A stretch of 64,000 bases of DNA from Deltaproteobacteria bacterium HGW-Deltaproteobacteria-6 (GTDB lineage Bacteria > Desulfobacterota > Syntrophia > Syntrophales > Smithellaceae). The position numbers were made by a program, and so were the translations under genes. Every line of letters begins with the position of its first letter. Positions within the stretch are counted from its first letter, which is position 1. The notes under the pieces are model-generated. The model did not search any database, was not told the DNA's origin, and was given only the letters and a program-made list of their open reading frames with translations. The stretch spans positions 796,460 through 860,459 of the forward strand of contig PHAT01000005.1 of the NCBI GenBank assembly GCA_002840435.1. The letters are read 5' to 3'. This document shows positions 29,010-37,789 of the stretch, piece by piece.

Positions 29010-29303
29010 TCAGCATGGTTCGGACAACGGGGAGCAGACCGTAAATCCCTCACCGTACCAGGAGTCTTTATAGTCGATCAAAGTCTGATGAAACAAATCT
29101 TTTTCCTCTTTGTCATAAGCAAACTTGATGCCTTCCAGGTGCACAATTTCATCTTCATCTTTTGGTTCATCCAGAACCATTGCCAGCCTGGGTCCGATTC
29201 AGCCAAAGCCCTGTTGAACCAACCGGACGGATCGGGCATTAAAACGTTCAAGCACTTTGAAAAGTTCAATTTTCGCTGTTTCCGTTATCTTGATTTCAAT
29301 CAT
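29010..29303 (-). CDS. HesB-like selenoprotein (in-frame UGA = Sec35)
   Basis: A 97-codon frame with one internal TGA (29199-29201). Read as Sec, the protein is MIEIKITETAKIELFKVL at the start, then VRLVQQGFGUIGPRLAMVLD around residue 35, and ends FTVCSPLSEPC. This matches the HesB/IscA-like selenoprotein family, in which a GFGU-xGP motif is followed by a LxLDEP strand. The coding pattern continues smoothly on both sides of the TGA, ending at a second TGA. A tRNA-Sec gene lies 10 kb away. A small stem-loop follows the UGA. The role is unknown; a scaffold-like Fe-S or redox function is inferred. It converges on the Fe-S/TVP38 fusion gene. Confidence 0.85.
29171..29191 (-). promoter_or_regulatory. 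candidate bacterial SECIS element
   Basis: Seven bases downstream of the Sec UGA, CCAGG (29191-29187) pairs with UCUGG (29175-29171) around an 11-base loop, CUGGCAAUGGU, which has G residues as in SelB-binding loops. Position and size are acceptable for a bacterial SECIS, but the stem is short. Confidence 0.4.
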
Positions 29304-29442
29304 GACCTGTTCCCTTTCATCTCTCATCACTAACATATGTCCGCCTCAGAAAAAATCAAGCGCGGCACCTGAATTTCATCGATCCCCCCCCCGTAAAAAA
29401 TCCGCTTGCCCGCTCCAATCGACTATGACATGGTCCGTTTCT

Positions 29443-31344
29443 ATGGCTTTACTTTGGATCAATAACATTTCCATCAGCTTTGGCGGGCCGCAGCTTATTG
29501 ACAGGGCATCGCTCCAGATCGAAGCGGGCGAACGCATCGGGCTTCTGGGACGAAACGGCTCGGGCAAGTCCACGCTGATGAAACTGCTGAACAGGGATCT
29601 GGTTCCCGATGCGGGGGAAATCAGCGGCAGCGGCGATGTGCGCGTGGCGCTCATGCCCCAGGACATTGAGGATCTGCCGGGCACGGTCTATGATGTGGTT
29701 GCCGCGGGCGATCAGCAGCACCTGGATTTGCTGCATGAATATCACGATCTCTCCGTGCAGTTAACCCGGAGCAATGATCAGAATCTTCTGAAAAAAATGG
29801 AACGGGTTCACCACCAACTGGAAGCGGCAGGCGCCTGGCAGTATTCCCAGAAAGTCGAGGCCGTGATTTCCCGCACATCGCTTGACGCAGATGCCGAATT
29901 TCGTCTGCTTTCGGCAGGCATGAAGCGGCGGGTGCTGCTGGCCCGCGCGCTGGTGAGTGAGCCGGATATTCTGCTTTTGGATGAACCCACCAACCATCTG
30001 GATATCCATTCCATTCTCTGGCTGGAAGAGTTTCTGCAAAATTACGACAAGACCATTTTGTTTGTCACGCACGACCGGACATTTCTGCAGAAAATCGCCA
30101 CGCGCATTGTGGAAATAGACCGCGGCAAGCTGTTTTCCTTTGCCTGCAATTATTCGACTTACCTGGAACGGCGTCAGGCTATGCAGGAGGCGGAGGAAAG
30201 CCAGTGGCAGACATTCGATAAAAAACTGGCCAAAGAAGAAGTCTGGGTGCGTCAGGGCATTAAAGCACGGCGCACGCGCAATGAAGGCCGGGTGAGGGCG
30301 CTTATGGTGCTGCGCGAGGAGCGTGCCCGCAGGCGCGAGCGCGAAGGCAGCGTGAAACTGGCCATTCAGGAAGCCGAGCGCAGCGGCAAGCTGGTTGTGG
30401 AAGCCGACAAAATCAGCTTTGCCTATGACAATAGAAAAATCATCGATTCTTTTTCCACCACGATTATTCGCGGCGATAAAATCGGCATCATCGGGCCCAA
30501 CGGCTCCGGAAAGACCACGCTGCTCAAAGTACTGCTCGGTGAACTTCCCGTATCAGGCGGGAAAATCAGACTGGGCACGGGGATTGCGATTGCCTACTTT
30601 GATCAACTGCGCGCGCAGTTTGACGATAGTAAATCCCTGCGGGATAATATTGCCGGCGGCAACGACACCGTCTTCATCAACGGTATGCCCCGCCATATTG
30701 TCGGCTATCTGCAGGATTTTCTTTTTCCGCCCGAGCAGATTAAGTCGCCGGTGGCCTCTCTTTCCGGCGGCGAGCGCAACCGGCTGCTTCTGGCCCGGCT
30801 TTTTGCCACGCCATCCAATGTGCTGGTGCTGGATGAACCCACCAATGATCTCGATGCGGAAACACTGGAGCTTCTGGAGGATCGCCTGCTGGAATACACA
30901 GGCACCATATTACTGGTCAGCCATGACCGAACGTTTCTCAACAATGTCGTCACCTCCACAATCGTTCTGGAGGGCGAAGGGCGCCTGCAGGAATATGTCG
31001 GCGGCTATGACGACTGGCTCAGACAGCGCGCCTGCGTGAACACACAGTCGAAACCGGCGGCAAAAGAAACGAAGGCTAAAAAAGAAAAACAGCCGAAAGA
31101 AAAATCAAAGCTGTCTTTCAAGGAAACAAAAGAACTGGAAGAACTGCCGCAAAAAATCGAAAAGATGGAAAAAGAAAAAGAGCAGCTTGTGGAATTACTG
31201 AATTCCGCTGATTTATATAAAACCAACAATCCCTCCCGCGTGCTGGATGTCAACAATCAGCTTGCCGCGCTGGAGGCAAATCTGGAAAAGGCATACGCCC
31301 GCTGGGATGAGTTGGAAGAAATGGCAGCAAAGTTTTCCACTTAG
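29443..31344 (+). CDS. uup: ABC-F ATPase, Uup-like
   Basis: 633 residues from MALLWINNISISFGGPQL; the frame extends 62 codons upstream but that part has no family resemblance. Two ATPase cassettes: Walker A GLLGRNGSGKST and GIIGPNGSGKTT; signatures LSAGMKRRV and LSGGERNRL; Walker B DILLLDEPTNHLD and VLVLDEPTNDLD. A charged linker and a C-terminal coiled coil (about 560-630) match Uup, which binds DNA or ribosomes. ABC-F proteins act on ribosomes rather than in transport. Confidence 0.9.
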   Translation: MALLWINNISISFGGPQLIDRASLQIEAGERIGLLGRNGSGKSTLMKLLNRDLVPDAGEISGSGDVRVALMPQDIEDLPGTVYDVVAAGDQQHLDLLHEYHDLSVQLTRSNDQNLLKKMERVHHQLEAAGAWQYSQKVEAVISRTSLDADAEFRLLSAGMKRRVLLARALVSEPDILLLDEPTNHLDIHSILWLEEFLQNYDKTILFVTHDRTFLQKIATRIVEIDRGKLFSFACNYSTYLERRQAMQEAEESQWQTFDKKLAKEEVWVRQGIKARRTRNEGRVRALMVLREERARRREREGSVKLAIQEAERSGKLVVEADKISFAYDNRKIIDSFSTTIIRGDKIGIIGPNGSGKTTLLKVLLGELPVSGGKIRLGTGIAIAYFDQLRAQFDDSKSLRDNIAGGNDTVFINGMPRHIVGYLQDFLFPPEQIKSPVASLSGGERNRLLLARLFATPSNVLVLDEPTNDLDAETLELLEDRLLEYTGTILLVSHDRTFLNNVVTSTIVLEGEGRLQEYVGGYDDWLRQRACVNTQSKPAAKETKAKKEKQPKEKSKLSFKETKELEELPQKIEKMEKEKEQLVELLNSADLYKTNNPSRVLDVNNQLAALEANLEKAYARWDELEEMAAKFST

Positions 31345-31547
31345 AAAGTATAAAATGCGGTTCATTCGGTTGATGCGGACTTCCTGTAGTTGAGCATGTA
31401 AATTCTTCACAGACGTATTATATTTCAAGTGATAATCATTGATCTTATTTAAAATTTTATCTTTCAAATCTACCTTAATTAGAGTAGATTTGAACTGAAA
31501 ATCAAAACAACTAAATCAATTATATTAGTTCTTGGCTTTAAACAATT

Positions 31548-32207
31548 ATGACGAAAAATACTTTGATTTGGATAGGGGCAATATGGATACTCTCCAATTT
31601 ATTACTTCCTCTTTTTCTTAAATCATTTGAGCGCCTCTATCAAAGTAAAATAGACTTGACTGTTCATAAATTACTGAAGGTTATTAGCTGGTTATTTCTC
31701 ACCGCATTTCAATTAATCCTTATTGTTTTTTTTGCGCCTTTAATGCTGATCCTTAAATTTCTTCAAATAATAAATTCAAACATTATAGAAAACGAATCAA
31801 TTAGGGCCTCAGCTATTTATGAAATATTCAATATCTTGTCACCAAAATTCTGGCAATATGCGCATGATCAAATGCATCTAATGAAAAAGAAAGATAAAGA
31901 AGAAATAATTTGTAATAAACTGGATTTTAATACGAGGCCAATTGACGCTCTACTTATCAGCGAAGAGGCGATATGGAGAGCAAAATCCTATGAGGAAATT
32001 GAAGCTATCCTCGACGATGTTCAATATTATGAAATTGTACGAGACAAGGTCAATTGCGAAATCGAAGTACACACAAAAAAAGGAAAAAAACAGAACGAAA
32101 TAATTGTTATGATCGAGTGTTCAAGATTGAGTTTTGGCAAAGCTAAGTATTTTGTATGTTCTAAAGAATCTGGAGTAAGGGACATTGAAAGCGATGAGGC
32201 ATTTTAA
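31548..32207 (+). CDS. membrane protein of unknown function, A+T-rich
   Basis: 219 residues. One hydrophobic segment at residues 6-22 and a longer one at about 45-75 suggest two membrane helices, followed by a soluble C-terminal domain (ALLISEEAIWRAKSYEEIEA, NEIIVMIECSRLSFGKAKYF). No family is recognised. The gene and its flanks (about 31345-32220) are much richer in A+T than both neighbours, with AAA/AAT/TTA codons preferred. This suggests acquisition by transfer. I saw no integrase or flanking repeat. Confidence 0.55.
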   Translation: MTKNTLIWIGAIWILSNLLLPLFLKSFERLYQSKIDLTVHKLLKVISWLFLTAFQLILIVFFAPLMLILKFLQIINSNIIENESIRASAIYEIFNILSPKFWQYAHDQMHLMKKKDKEEIICNKLDFNTRPIDALLISEEAIWRAKSYEEIEAILDDVQYYEIVRDKVNCEIEVHTKKGKKQNEIIVMIECSRLSFGKAKYFVCSKESGVRDIESDEAF

Positions 32208-32336
32208 TGCTAACAAGACGCTTCGGCTCAGCTTTCCCTTGCATCTTTTAAATTGTAACTCACACCGTCAGGACTTTTAAAAGTTGTTTGATAGTAGGTG
32301 TATGAGAAAAATACGCACCAACCGGATAAAATCAAT

Positions 32337-32849
32337 ATGAATCTAAAAAATATGAACTTCCCCCGTCAATTGGAGGCCGAAGGCAGCGCGGAAAAAATCC
32401 GCGAGGCGCTTGGTGCGCGGCAAACCAGGCTTGGGGCGGAAGGCAAAATGGAAGTGCCGGTGCTGAATGCCAGCAAAGCGCTTGTCGAGGCGATTAAGAG
32501 GGCCAGGATGCAAAGACGCGTCCGCTTCGGGTTTGATGATATTTTCGACAAGCTCGCCTCAGAAAAAAAAGGCATCGATGAGATGCTGCAAAAAACAAAA
32601 TCGCCGCAGCAGGATCGCATCTCCCGCCTGCTGTTGTTTTCCAATGACGGCGTGGAGCGCCTTTACCGCCATATCGAGCAGACCCTCACCGAGCACCATC
32701 TCCGGATCCTGGGCTGCCAGCTGGACATCGACAGCAAGAAACTGGGACAATTAATCACCGGCAGAAGCGCCGCCATTAAAGTCATTCTGGTGGAGCACAA
32801 GGACGCGGTCTCCGATGTTTTGCGTGCGGCGCTTTCCGACAGCAAATAG
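32337..32849 (+). CDS. conserved hypothetical protein
   Basis: 170 residues from MNLKNMNFPRQLEAEG; a GTG 13 codons upstream (32298) is an alternative. Largely helical and charged, with KALVEAIKRARMQRRVRFGFDDIFDKL and GCQLDIDSKKLGQLITGRSA segments; cytoplasmic. The family is not recognised. Codon use returns to that of the main genome. No convincing ribosome site. Confidence 0.5.
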   Translation: MNLKNMNFPRQLEAEGSAEKIREALGARQTRLGAEGKMEVPVLNASKALVEAIKRARMQRRVRFGFDDIFDKLASEKKGIDEMLQKTKSPQQDRISRLLLFSNDGVERLYRHIEQTLTEHHLRILGCQLDIDSKKLGQLITGRSAAIKVILVEHKDAVSDVLRAALSDSK

Positions 32850-32999
32850 CCGGTTTGCCATTTAAAGTCGAAATAGCAACAATTCTGCATTGTTTTTGCG
32901 CACATATTTGTAAGTTGCATAATTTACATCTTTTGAGTATACAAACACCGTCTAGTAAAAAACAGACAGATCAAAGTATTCGATAAAACAAGGTAAATC

Positions 33000-35981
33000 A
33001 TGGCAGATAGAATTGAAGTGGGTTTTAAAGTCGGCATTCGCGACGCTCTGGGCGAAAAGACCAAAAAGCGTATCATCGATAATCTGGCGCTGGCCGTGGC
33101 CCGTGTGGCTACGATTGAAGTTTATACCATCGCCGGAGAGCTCAGCGCCGCCGAGTTGCAGGAAGCGGCCAAAGGGCCTCTTTCCGATCCGGTCATTCAG
33201 GAGTTTTCCATTAACCGGCCGCTGGCGAAAAATTTCGACTGGCTCATCGAAGTCGGCTTTCGCCCCGGCGTGACCGACAACGTCGGCAAAACCGCGCGCG
33301 AAGCCGTCACGCTATTGCTTGGCGACAATCTTGGCGAGCGGAAGGTCAGTGTTTATACTTCCCGCCAGTATTTGATCAGCGGAAAAATTTCTCAGGCGGA
33401 TGCGGAAAAAATCGGCTCCGGTTTATTGGCTAATGACCTCATCGAGCGCCATCAGGTGATTTCCGCAAGCGACTTCGATTTTAAAGCAGGCCTCCCGGCC
33501 TTCGTTCCGCAGGTGATGGGCAAAGACGAACCGCAGGTGGCTGAAATCAATCTGGCGGCAGTCGACGCGCAGGGCCTTTTGAAAATCAGCCAGGAAAAAC
33601 TGCTGGCCCTGAATCTGGAAGAGATGCAGAAGATTCAGGCTTATTATCAGAATCCCGCCGTAATCAAAGCCCGCAAAAAATTCGGACTGGATGAAAACAC
33701 CACCGATGTGGAACTGGAATGCCTGGCGCAAACCTGGTCGGAACACTGCAAACATAAAATATTTAACAGCCGGATCGATTATACCGACGGCCGCAATCAA
33801 TTGAAGATTGATTCGCTTTTCAAAAAATATATTAAAGGTTCGACCGCTAAAATCCGCAAGGCCAAGGGCAAGAAGGATTTCTGCCTTTCCGTGTTTGTGG
33901 ATAATGCGGGCATCATTAAATTCAACGACGATCATAATCTGGTTTTTAAAGTGGAGACGCACAATTCGCCTTCCGCGCTTGATCCATACGGCGGCGCGCT
34001 GACCGGCATTGTCGGCGTCAACCGCGACCCGTTCGGGACGGGCCTGGGCGCAAAGTTGATTTTCAACACGGATGTGTTTTGCTTTGCCTCGCCCTTTCAC
34101 AAGAAGAAGCTGCCGCCCCGCATTCTGCATCCCCGCCGCATTTACGAAGGCGTCCGCGAAGGCGTGGAGCACGGCGGCAACAAGAGCGGCATCCCCACAG
34201 TCAACGGCAGCCTGGTTTTTGATGAACGGTATTTAGGCAAACCCCTGGTGTATTGCGGCACCGCCGGCATCATGCCCGCGAAGCTGAACGGCAAACCGAC
34301 GCACGGCAAGGAAATCAAACCCGGCGATGTCATCATCATGACCGGCGGCAGAATCGGCAAAGACGGCATTCACGGCGCGACGTTTTCCTCCGAGGAACTC
34401 CACGAAGGATCACCCGTCACAGCCGTGCAGATCGGCGATCCGATCACCCAAAAGAAAATGACGGACTTTCTGCTCGTCGCCCGCAACCGCGGCCTGTATC
34501 GTGCGCTGACTGATAACGGCGCGGGCGGTCTTTCTTCGTCAATCGGGGAGATGGCCACTTATTCTGGCGGCTGCGAAATTGATTTGTCGCTGGCTCCCCT
34601 GAAATACGCGGGCCTTCAGCCCTGGGAAATTCTGGTATCGGAGGCGCAGGAGCGCATGTCCCTGGCTGTCGATCCCAAAAAAGTCGACAAGTTCATGGAA
34701 CTGGCCCGCAAGATGGGCGTGGAAGCCACGGCCATGGGTAAGTTTACCAAATCCGGGAAATTTCATTGCCGCTATGGTGCAAAGACCGTAGCGTATCTGG
34801 ATATGGAATTTATGCATGACGGCGTTCCGCAGCTGAAGCTGCAGGCCAAATGGATTGCGCCGAAAAATGCCGAACCGAAATTTGCCGAACCGGCCAACAT
34901 GAACAAAGCGCTGATGCAGATGCTGACGCGTCTGAATATCTGTTCCAAAGAATCCGTTGTCCGTCAGTATGATCATGAGGTTCAGGGCGGTTCCGTGGTG
35001 AAACCCATGGTGGGCGCGCAAAACGACGGCCCGTCGGACGCGGGCATTGTGCGGCCGCTCCTGGATTCGATGGAAGGCGTGGTTGTGGCGCACGGCATCT
35101 GCCCGCGTTACAGCGATATCGACGCCTATCACATGACGGCCTGTGCGATTGATGAAGCCATCCGCAATGCCGTGGCGGTCGGCGCTGATCTGGATCATCT
35201 GGCGGGGCTGGATAACTTCTGCTGGTGCGATCCCGTGCAATCGGCCAAGACGCCTGACGGCGAATACAAGCTCGCCCAGCTGGTGCGCGCCAATATGGCG
35301 ATTTATGATTACACCACCGCCTATGGCGTGCCCTGTATTTCCGGCAAAGACAGCATGAAAAACGACTACTCTATCGGCAAAACGAAAATTTCCGTTCCGC
35401 CGACGCTGCTTTATTCCGTCATCGGCAAAATCAAGGATGTCCGCAAAGCCGTGACGATGGACGCCAAGCGCCCTCAGGATCTGGTTTACGTGATCGGTGA
35501 AACGCAAGATGAACTGGGCGGCTCCGAATGGTTTGCGCAAAATGGCGCCGTCGGCAACAAAGTGCCGCAGGTGGATGTCAAGAAGGCCATTAAAAAATAC
35601 CGCGCCCTGCACAAAGCGATCGGGGCGGGGCTTGTTGCCTCCTGTCATGATTGCTCCGACGGGGGCCTGGGCATTGCGCTCATCGAAACCGCGTTTGCGG
35701 GCGGTCTGGGGATGAATATCGATTTGCGGGATGTCCCTTACAACGGGAAAAAGCGCAACGACTATATCTTATTTTCAGAGACGGCCAGCCGCTTTGTGGT
35801 TACCATTCATCCGCAAGATCAAAGCCGGTTTGAAAAGATCATGGCCGGAAACGTACTGAATGAAATCGGCTTTGTCGCGGGCGACGGACTCTTTCAGGTG
35901 ACGGGACTTAACGGCAAGCTGATCATCAGGGAAAAAATCAGCAAACTCAAAGATGCGTGGCAGAAGCCGCTTAATTTTTAG
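33000..35981 (+). CDS. purL: phosphoribosylformylglycinamidine synthase, fused PurS-PurL
   Basis: 993 residues. Two PurS-like units appear in tandem at the N terminus (about residues 5-75, IEVGFKVGIRDALGEKTKK, and 80-155, IEVGFRPGVTDNVGKTARE). The PurL synthetase then follows: ECLAQTWSEHCKHKIF, FKVETHNSPSALDPYGGALTG, GGRIGKDGIHGATFSS and ASCHDCSDGGLGIALIE. There is no C-terminal glutaminase; that is the separate purQ 14 bases downstream. Together they make FGAM from FGAR, glutamine and ATP. AAGG-type ribosome site; no purine riboswitch was seen upstream. Confidence 0.93.
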   Translation: MADRIEVGFKVGIRDALGEKTKKRIIDNLALAVARVATIEVYTIAGELSAAELQEAAKGPLSDPVIQEFSINRPLAKNFDWLIEVGFRPGVTDNVGKTAREAVTLLLGDNLGERKVSVYTSRQYLISGKISQADAEKIGSGLLANDLIERHQVISASDFDFKAGLPAFVPQVMGKDEPQVAEINLAAVDAQGLLKISQEKLLALNLEEMQKIQAYYQNPAVIKARKKFGLDENTTDVELECLAQTWSEHCKHKIFNSRIDYTDGRNQLKIDSLFKKYIKGSTAKIRKAKGKKDFCLSVFVDNAGIIKFNDDHNLVFKVETHNSPSALDPYGGALTGIVGVNRDPFGTGLGAKLIFNTDVFCFASPFHKKKLPPRILHPRRIYEGVREGVEHGGNKSGIPTVNGSLVFDERYLGKPLVYCGTAGIMPAKLNGKPTHGKEIKPGDVIIMTGGRIGKDGIHGATFSSEELHEGSPVTAVQIGDPITQKKMTDFLLVARNRGLYRALTDNGAGGLSSSIGEMATYSGGCEIDLSLAPLKYAGLQPWEILVSEAQERMSLAVDPKKVDKFMELARKMGVEATAMGKFTKSGKFHCRYGAKTVAYLDMEFMHDGVPQLKLQAKWIAPKNAEPKFAEPANMNKALMQMLTRLNICSKESVVRQYDHEVQGGSVVKPMVGAQNDGPSDAGIVRPLLDSMEGVVVAHGICPRYSDIDAYHMTACAIDEAIRNAVAVGADLDHLAGLDNFCWCDPVQSAKTPDGEYKLAQLVRANMAIYDYTTAYGVPCISGKDSMKNDYSIGKTKISVPPTLLYSVIGKIKDVRKAVTMDAKRPQDLVYVIGETQDELGGSEWFAQNGAVGNKVPQVDVKKAIKKYRALHKAIGAGLVASCHDCSDGGLGIALIETAFAGGLGMNIDLRDVPYNGKKRNDYILFSETASRFVVTIHPQDQSRFEKIMAGNVLNEIGFVAGDGLFQVTGLNGKLIIREKISKLKDAWQKPLNF

Positions 35982-35995
35982 ACAGGATTTATACA

Positions 35996-36820
35996 ATGGC
36001 CAACAAAGTAAAAGCGATCGTCCTTACCGGCAACGGCACCAACTGTGAAATGGAAATGGCGCATGCCTGCAAACTGGCGGGAGCCGACAAAATCGACATC
36101 GTGCATATCAGTGAACTGCTCTTCGGCGAAAAGCGTTTGTCGGATTACAACTTTTTGAACCTGCCGGGCGGATTCCTCGACGGCGACGACCTGGGGTCGG
36201 CCAAGGCCGGCGCCAACCGCTTTCTGCACGCGCCTATTGCCGGCGCAAACGAAATGCTGATCGAAGAACTGCTCAAATTCATCAACGCGGGCGGCCTGAT
36301 TCTGGGCGTCTGCAATGGCTTCCAACTGATGGTAAAGCTGGGATTGCTGCCGGCGCTTGGCGGCAACTTTACAAAACAAAGCACAACGCTTACCCATAAT
36401 GATTCGGGACGATTTGAAGACCGCTGGGTATATCTGAAAGCCAACGCGCAAAGCCCCTGCGTCTTCACACGCAGTATTGACAAGGTGTATTATCCCGTCC
36501 GGCACGGCGAAGGAAAATTTGTGCCGGAAAGCGACGCCGTTCTGGAAGCAATCGAAAAGAAAAATCTTGTCGCGTTTCAGTATTGCGACGCGAAGGGTTC
36601 CATGACGATGGATTACCCGGCGAATCCCAACGGCTCAGTCCGGGCCATTGCCGCCGTCTGCAATGAATCAGGCAGGCTTTTCGGTTTGATGCCGCATCCC
36701 GAAGCTTTTCTGCACCGCACCAACCATCCCCGCTGGACAAGAGAAGATCTGCCGGAAGAAGGCCAGGGCTTGGCCATCTTTAAAAACGCTGTTCAATTTA
36801 TCAGGGGAAAAGCATTCTAA
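35996..36820 (+). CDS. purQ: phosphoribosylformylglycinamidine synthase glutaminase subunit
   Basis: 274 residues, class I glutamine amidotransferase. The nucleophile Cys is in LILGVCNGFQLMVKLGLLP, the oxyanion region in NLPGGFLDGDDLGSAKAGANR, and the His/Glu pair in LMPHPEAFLHR. It is longer than the short PurQ of Bacillus and resembles the glutaminase of the fused large PurL. It supplies ammonia to PurSL, encoded immediately upstream. Confidence 0.93.
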   Translation: MANKVKAIVLTGNGTNCEMEMAHACKLAGADKIDIVHISELLFGEKRLSDYNFLNLPGGFLDGDDLGSAKAGANRFLHAPIAGANEMLIEELLKFINAGGLILGVCNGFQLMVKLGLLPALGGNFTKQSTTLTHNDSGRFEDRWVYLKANAQSPCVFTRSIDKVYYPVRHGEGKFVPESDAVLEAIEKKNLVAFQYCDAKGSMTMDYPANPNGSVRAIAAVCNESGRLFGLMPHPEAFLHRTNHPRWTREDLPEEGQGLAIFKNAVQFIRGKAF

Positions 36821-36960
36821 TATCCCGGACGGACAAGAGCACTTTACTCAGAGAGAACCCGTCCGGTGTCCCCTGGTGGCCTGATGCTATCCCGGCACGC
36901 GATGTGGTGCAGCCATATTCATCCGCCGTAAAAAAATAGATTATCCTATCGCTGTTTTTG

Positions 36961-37036
36961 TTATTTCGACCCTGGGGAGAAATCTTTTTAAAGATATATA
37001 AGATTTCTCAGTCACTTCGTTTCTTCGAAATGACAA
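36961..37036. repeat. dispersed GAGAAATC hairpin repeat, copy 1
   Basis: The element reads TTTCGACCCTGGGGAGAAAT, then ...AAGATTTCTC...TTCGAAATGACAA. The inner arms GAGAAATCTT/AAGATTTCTC and outer TTTCGA/TCGAAA make a long imperfect hairpin. The same design recurs at 43071-43180. Similar elements are widespread intergenic repeats in many bacteria. Confidence 0.6.
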
Positions 37037-37056
37037 CTAATTTTCGCAGGCAGGCA

Positions 37057-37569
37057 CTAGTTTTTGTAAGGCAGGTTGAATTTATCCATGACCTGATCCG
37101 CGAATTCTCCGGCTATCCCGTCTTCCATTTCCGAAGAAGATAAATACGGCCAAAGATTGGGGCAGGTAGCGGATACCTGATGTTTGTCTATCGGCGCCCC
37201 CTCGTAATAAACAATGACTTCCCCCGACATTTTACTGGCGGAAACGAATGGAGACCGGATATTTGCTTGCGCAATGTCATAAATCGAGGGTGTTTCAACC
37301 TGGGTAATTGTAATGGACAGCTTTACTTTTTTCCGGTCAGGACTCGCTGCCGCAAGCTTGTCAATCTGCTCCTGCAATTTTTGTTTGACCAGACGATTCA
37401 GGTTTTCATATACGGCAACATTTTGAGCATAGACAACATCGTAGGCAGCCGGTCTGTATCTTTCGGGCTGCGCTGAGGACGGGGAAAAGTTCAGGATTCC
37501 CTTAATGGGGGCGCAGGCAAAGCATAAACTGATAAAAATAAGGGCTGATACGATGGCTGTTTTTCTCAT
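37057..37569 (-). CDS. putative lipoprotein
   Basis: 170 residues from MRKTAIVSALIFISL; a longer frame starts at 37674 but the signal sequence begins here. The lipobox is LCFAC (C19). The mature part contains YDVVYAQNVAVYENLNRLVKQ and KVKLSITITQVETPS, a mixed alpha/beta domain. No family is recognised. Confidence 0.55.
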   Translation of the reverse strand: MRKTAIVSALIFISLCFACAPIKGILNFSPSSAQPERYRPAAYDVVYAQNVAVYENLNRLVKQKLQEQIDKLAAASPDRKKVKLSITITQVETPSIYDIAQANIRSPFVSASKMSGEVIVYYEGAPIDKHQVSATCPNLWPYLSSSEMEDGIAGEFADQVMDKFNLPYKN

Positions 37570-37789
37570 GATCGGTACCTTCGGCAGATGGTTAAACGAA
37601 AGAAAAAGTAGTTTCCTGACAAGCAAGTCGTTCTCATTTCCGCAAATATAAAGGAATAGACATTTGCCTGTCAAGGTAAAGTTGGCCGCCGTTACAAGTC
37701 CAGCGGATGAATACTCTTAAAATATCCGGCTGATTTGAACCCGGGCCTTTTCCGCTTCACCGCCGGGGAGGCGGAATCCGGATTTCTGT

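Noticed and set aside
29257-29442. 62-codon N-terminal extension of Uup
   Set aside because: The extension has no similarity to ABC-F proteins, overlaps the selenoprotein gene on the other strand, and MALLWINNISISFGG is the normal start.
34539-35648. 369-codon open frame on the minus strand
   Set aside because: It lies wholly antisense to purL, has no ribosome site and no recognisable domain; long antisense frames are expected opposite G+C-biased codons. The same applies to minus 27183-28247, plus 41754-42791 and minus 62871-63974.
36825-36866. Inverted repeat CCGGACGG...CCGTCCGG after purQ considered as a terminator
   Set aside because: The loop is 26 bases and no T-run follows on either strand.
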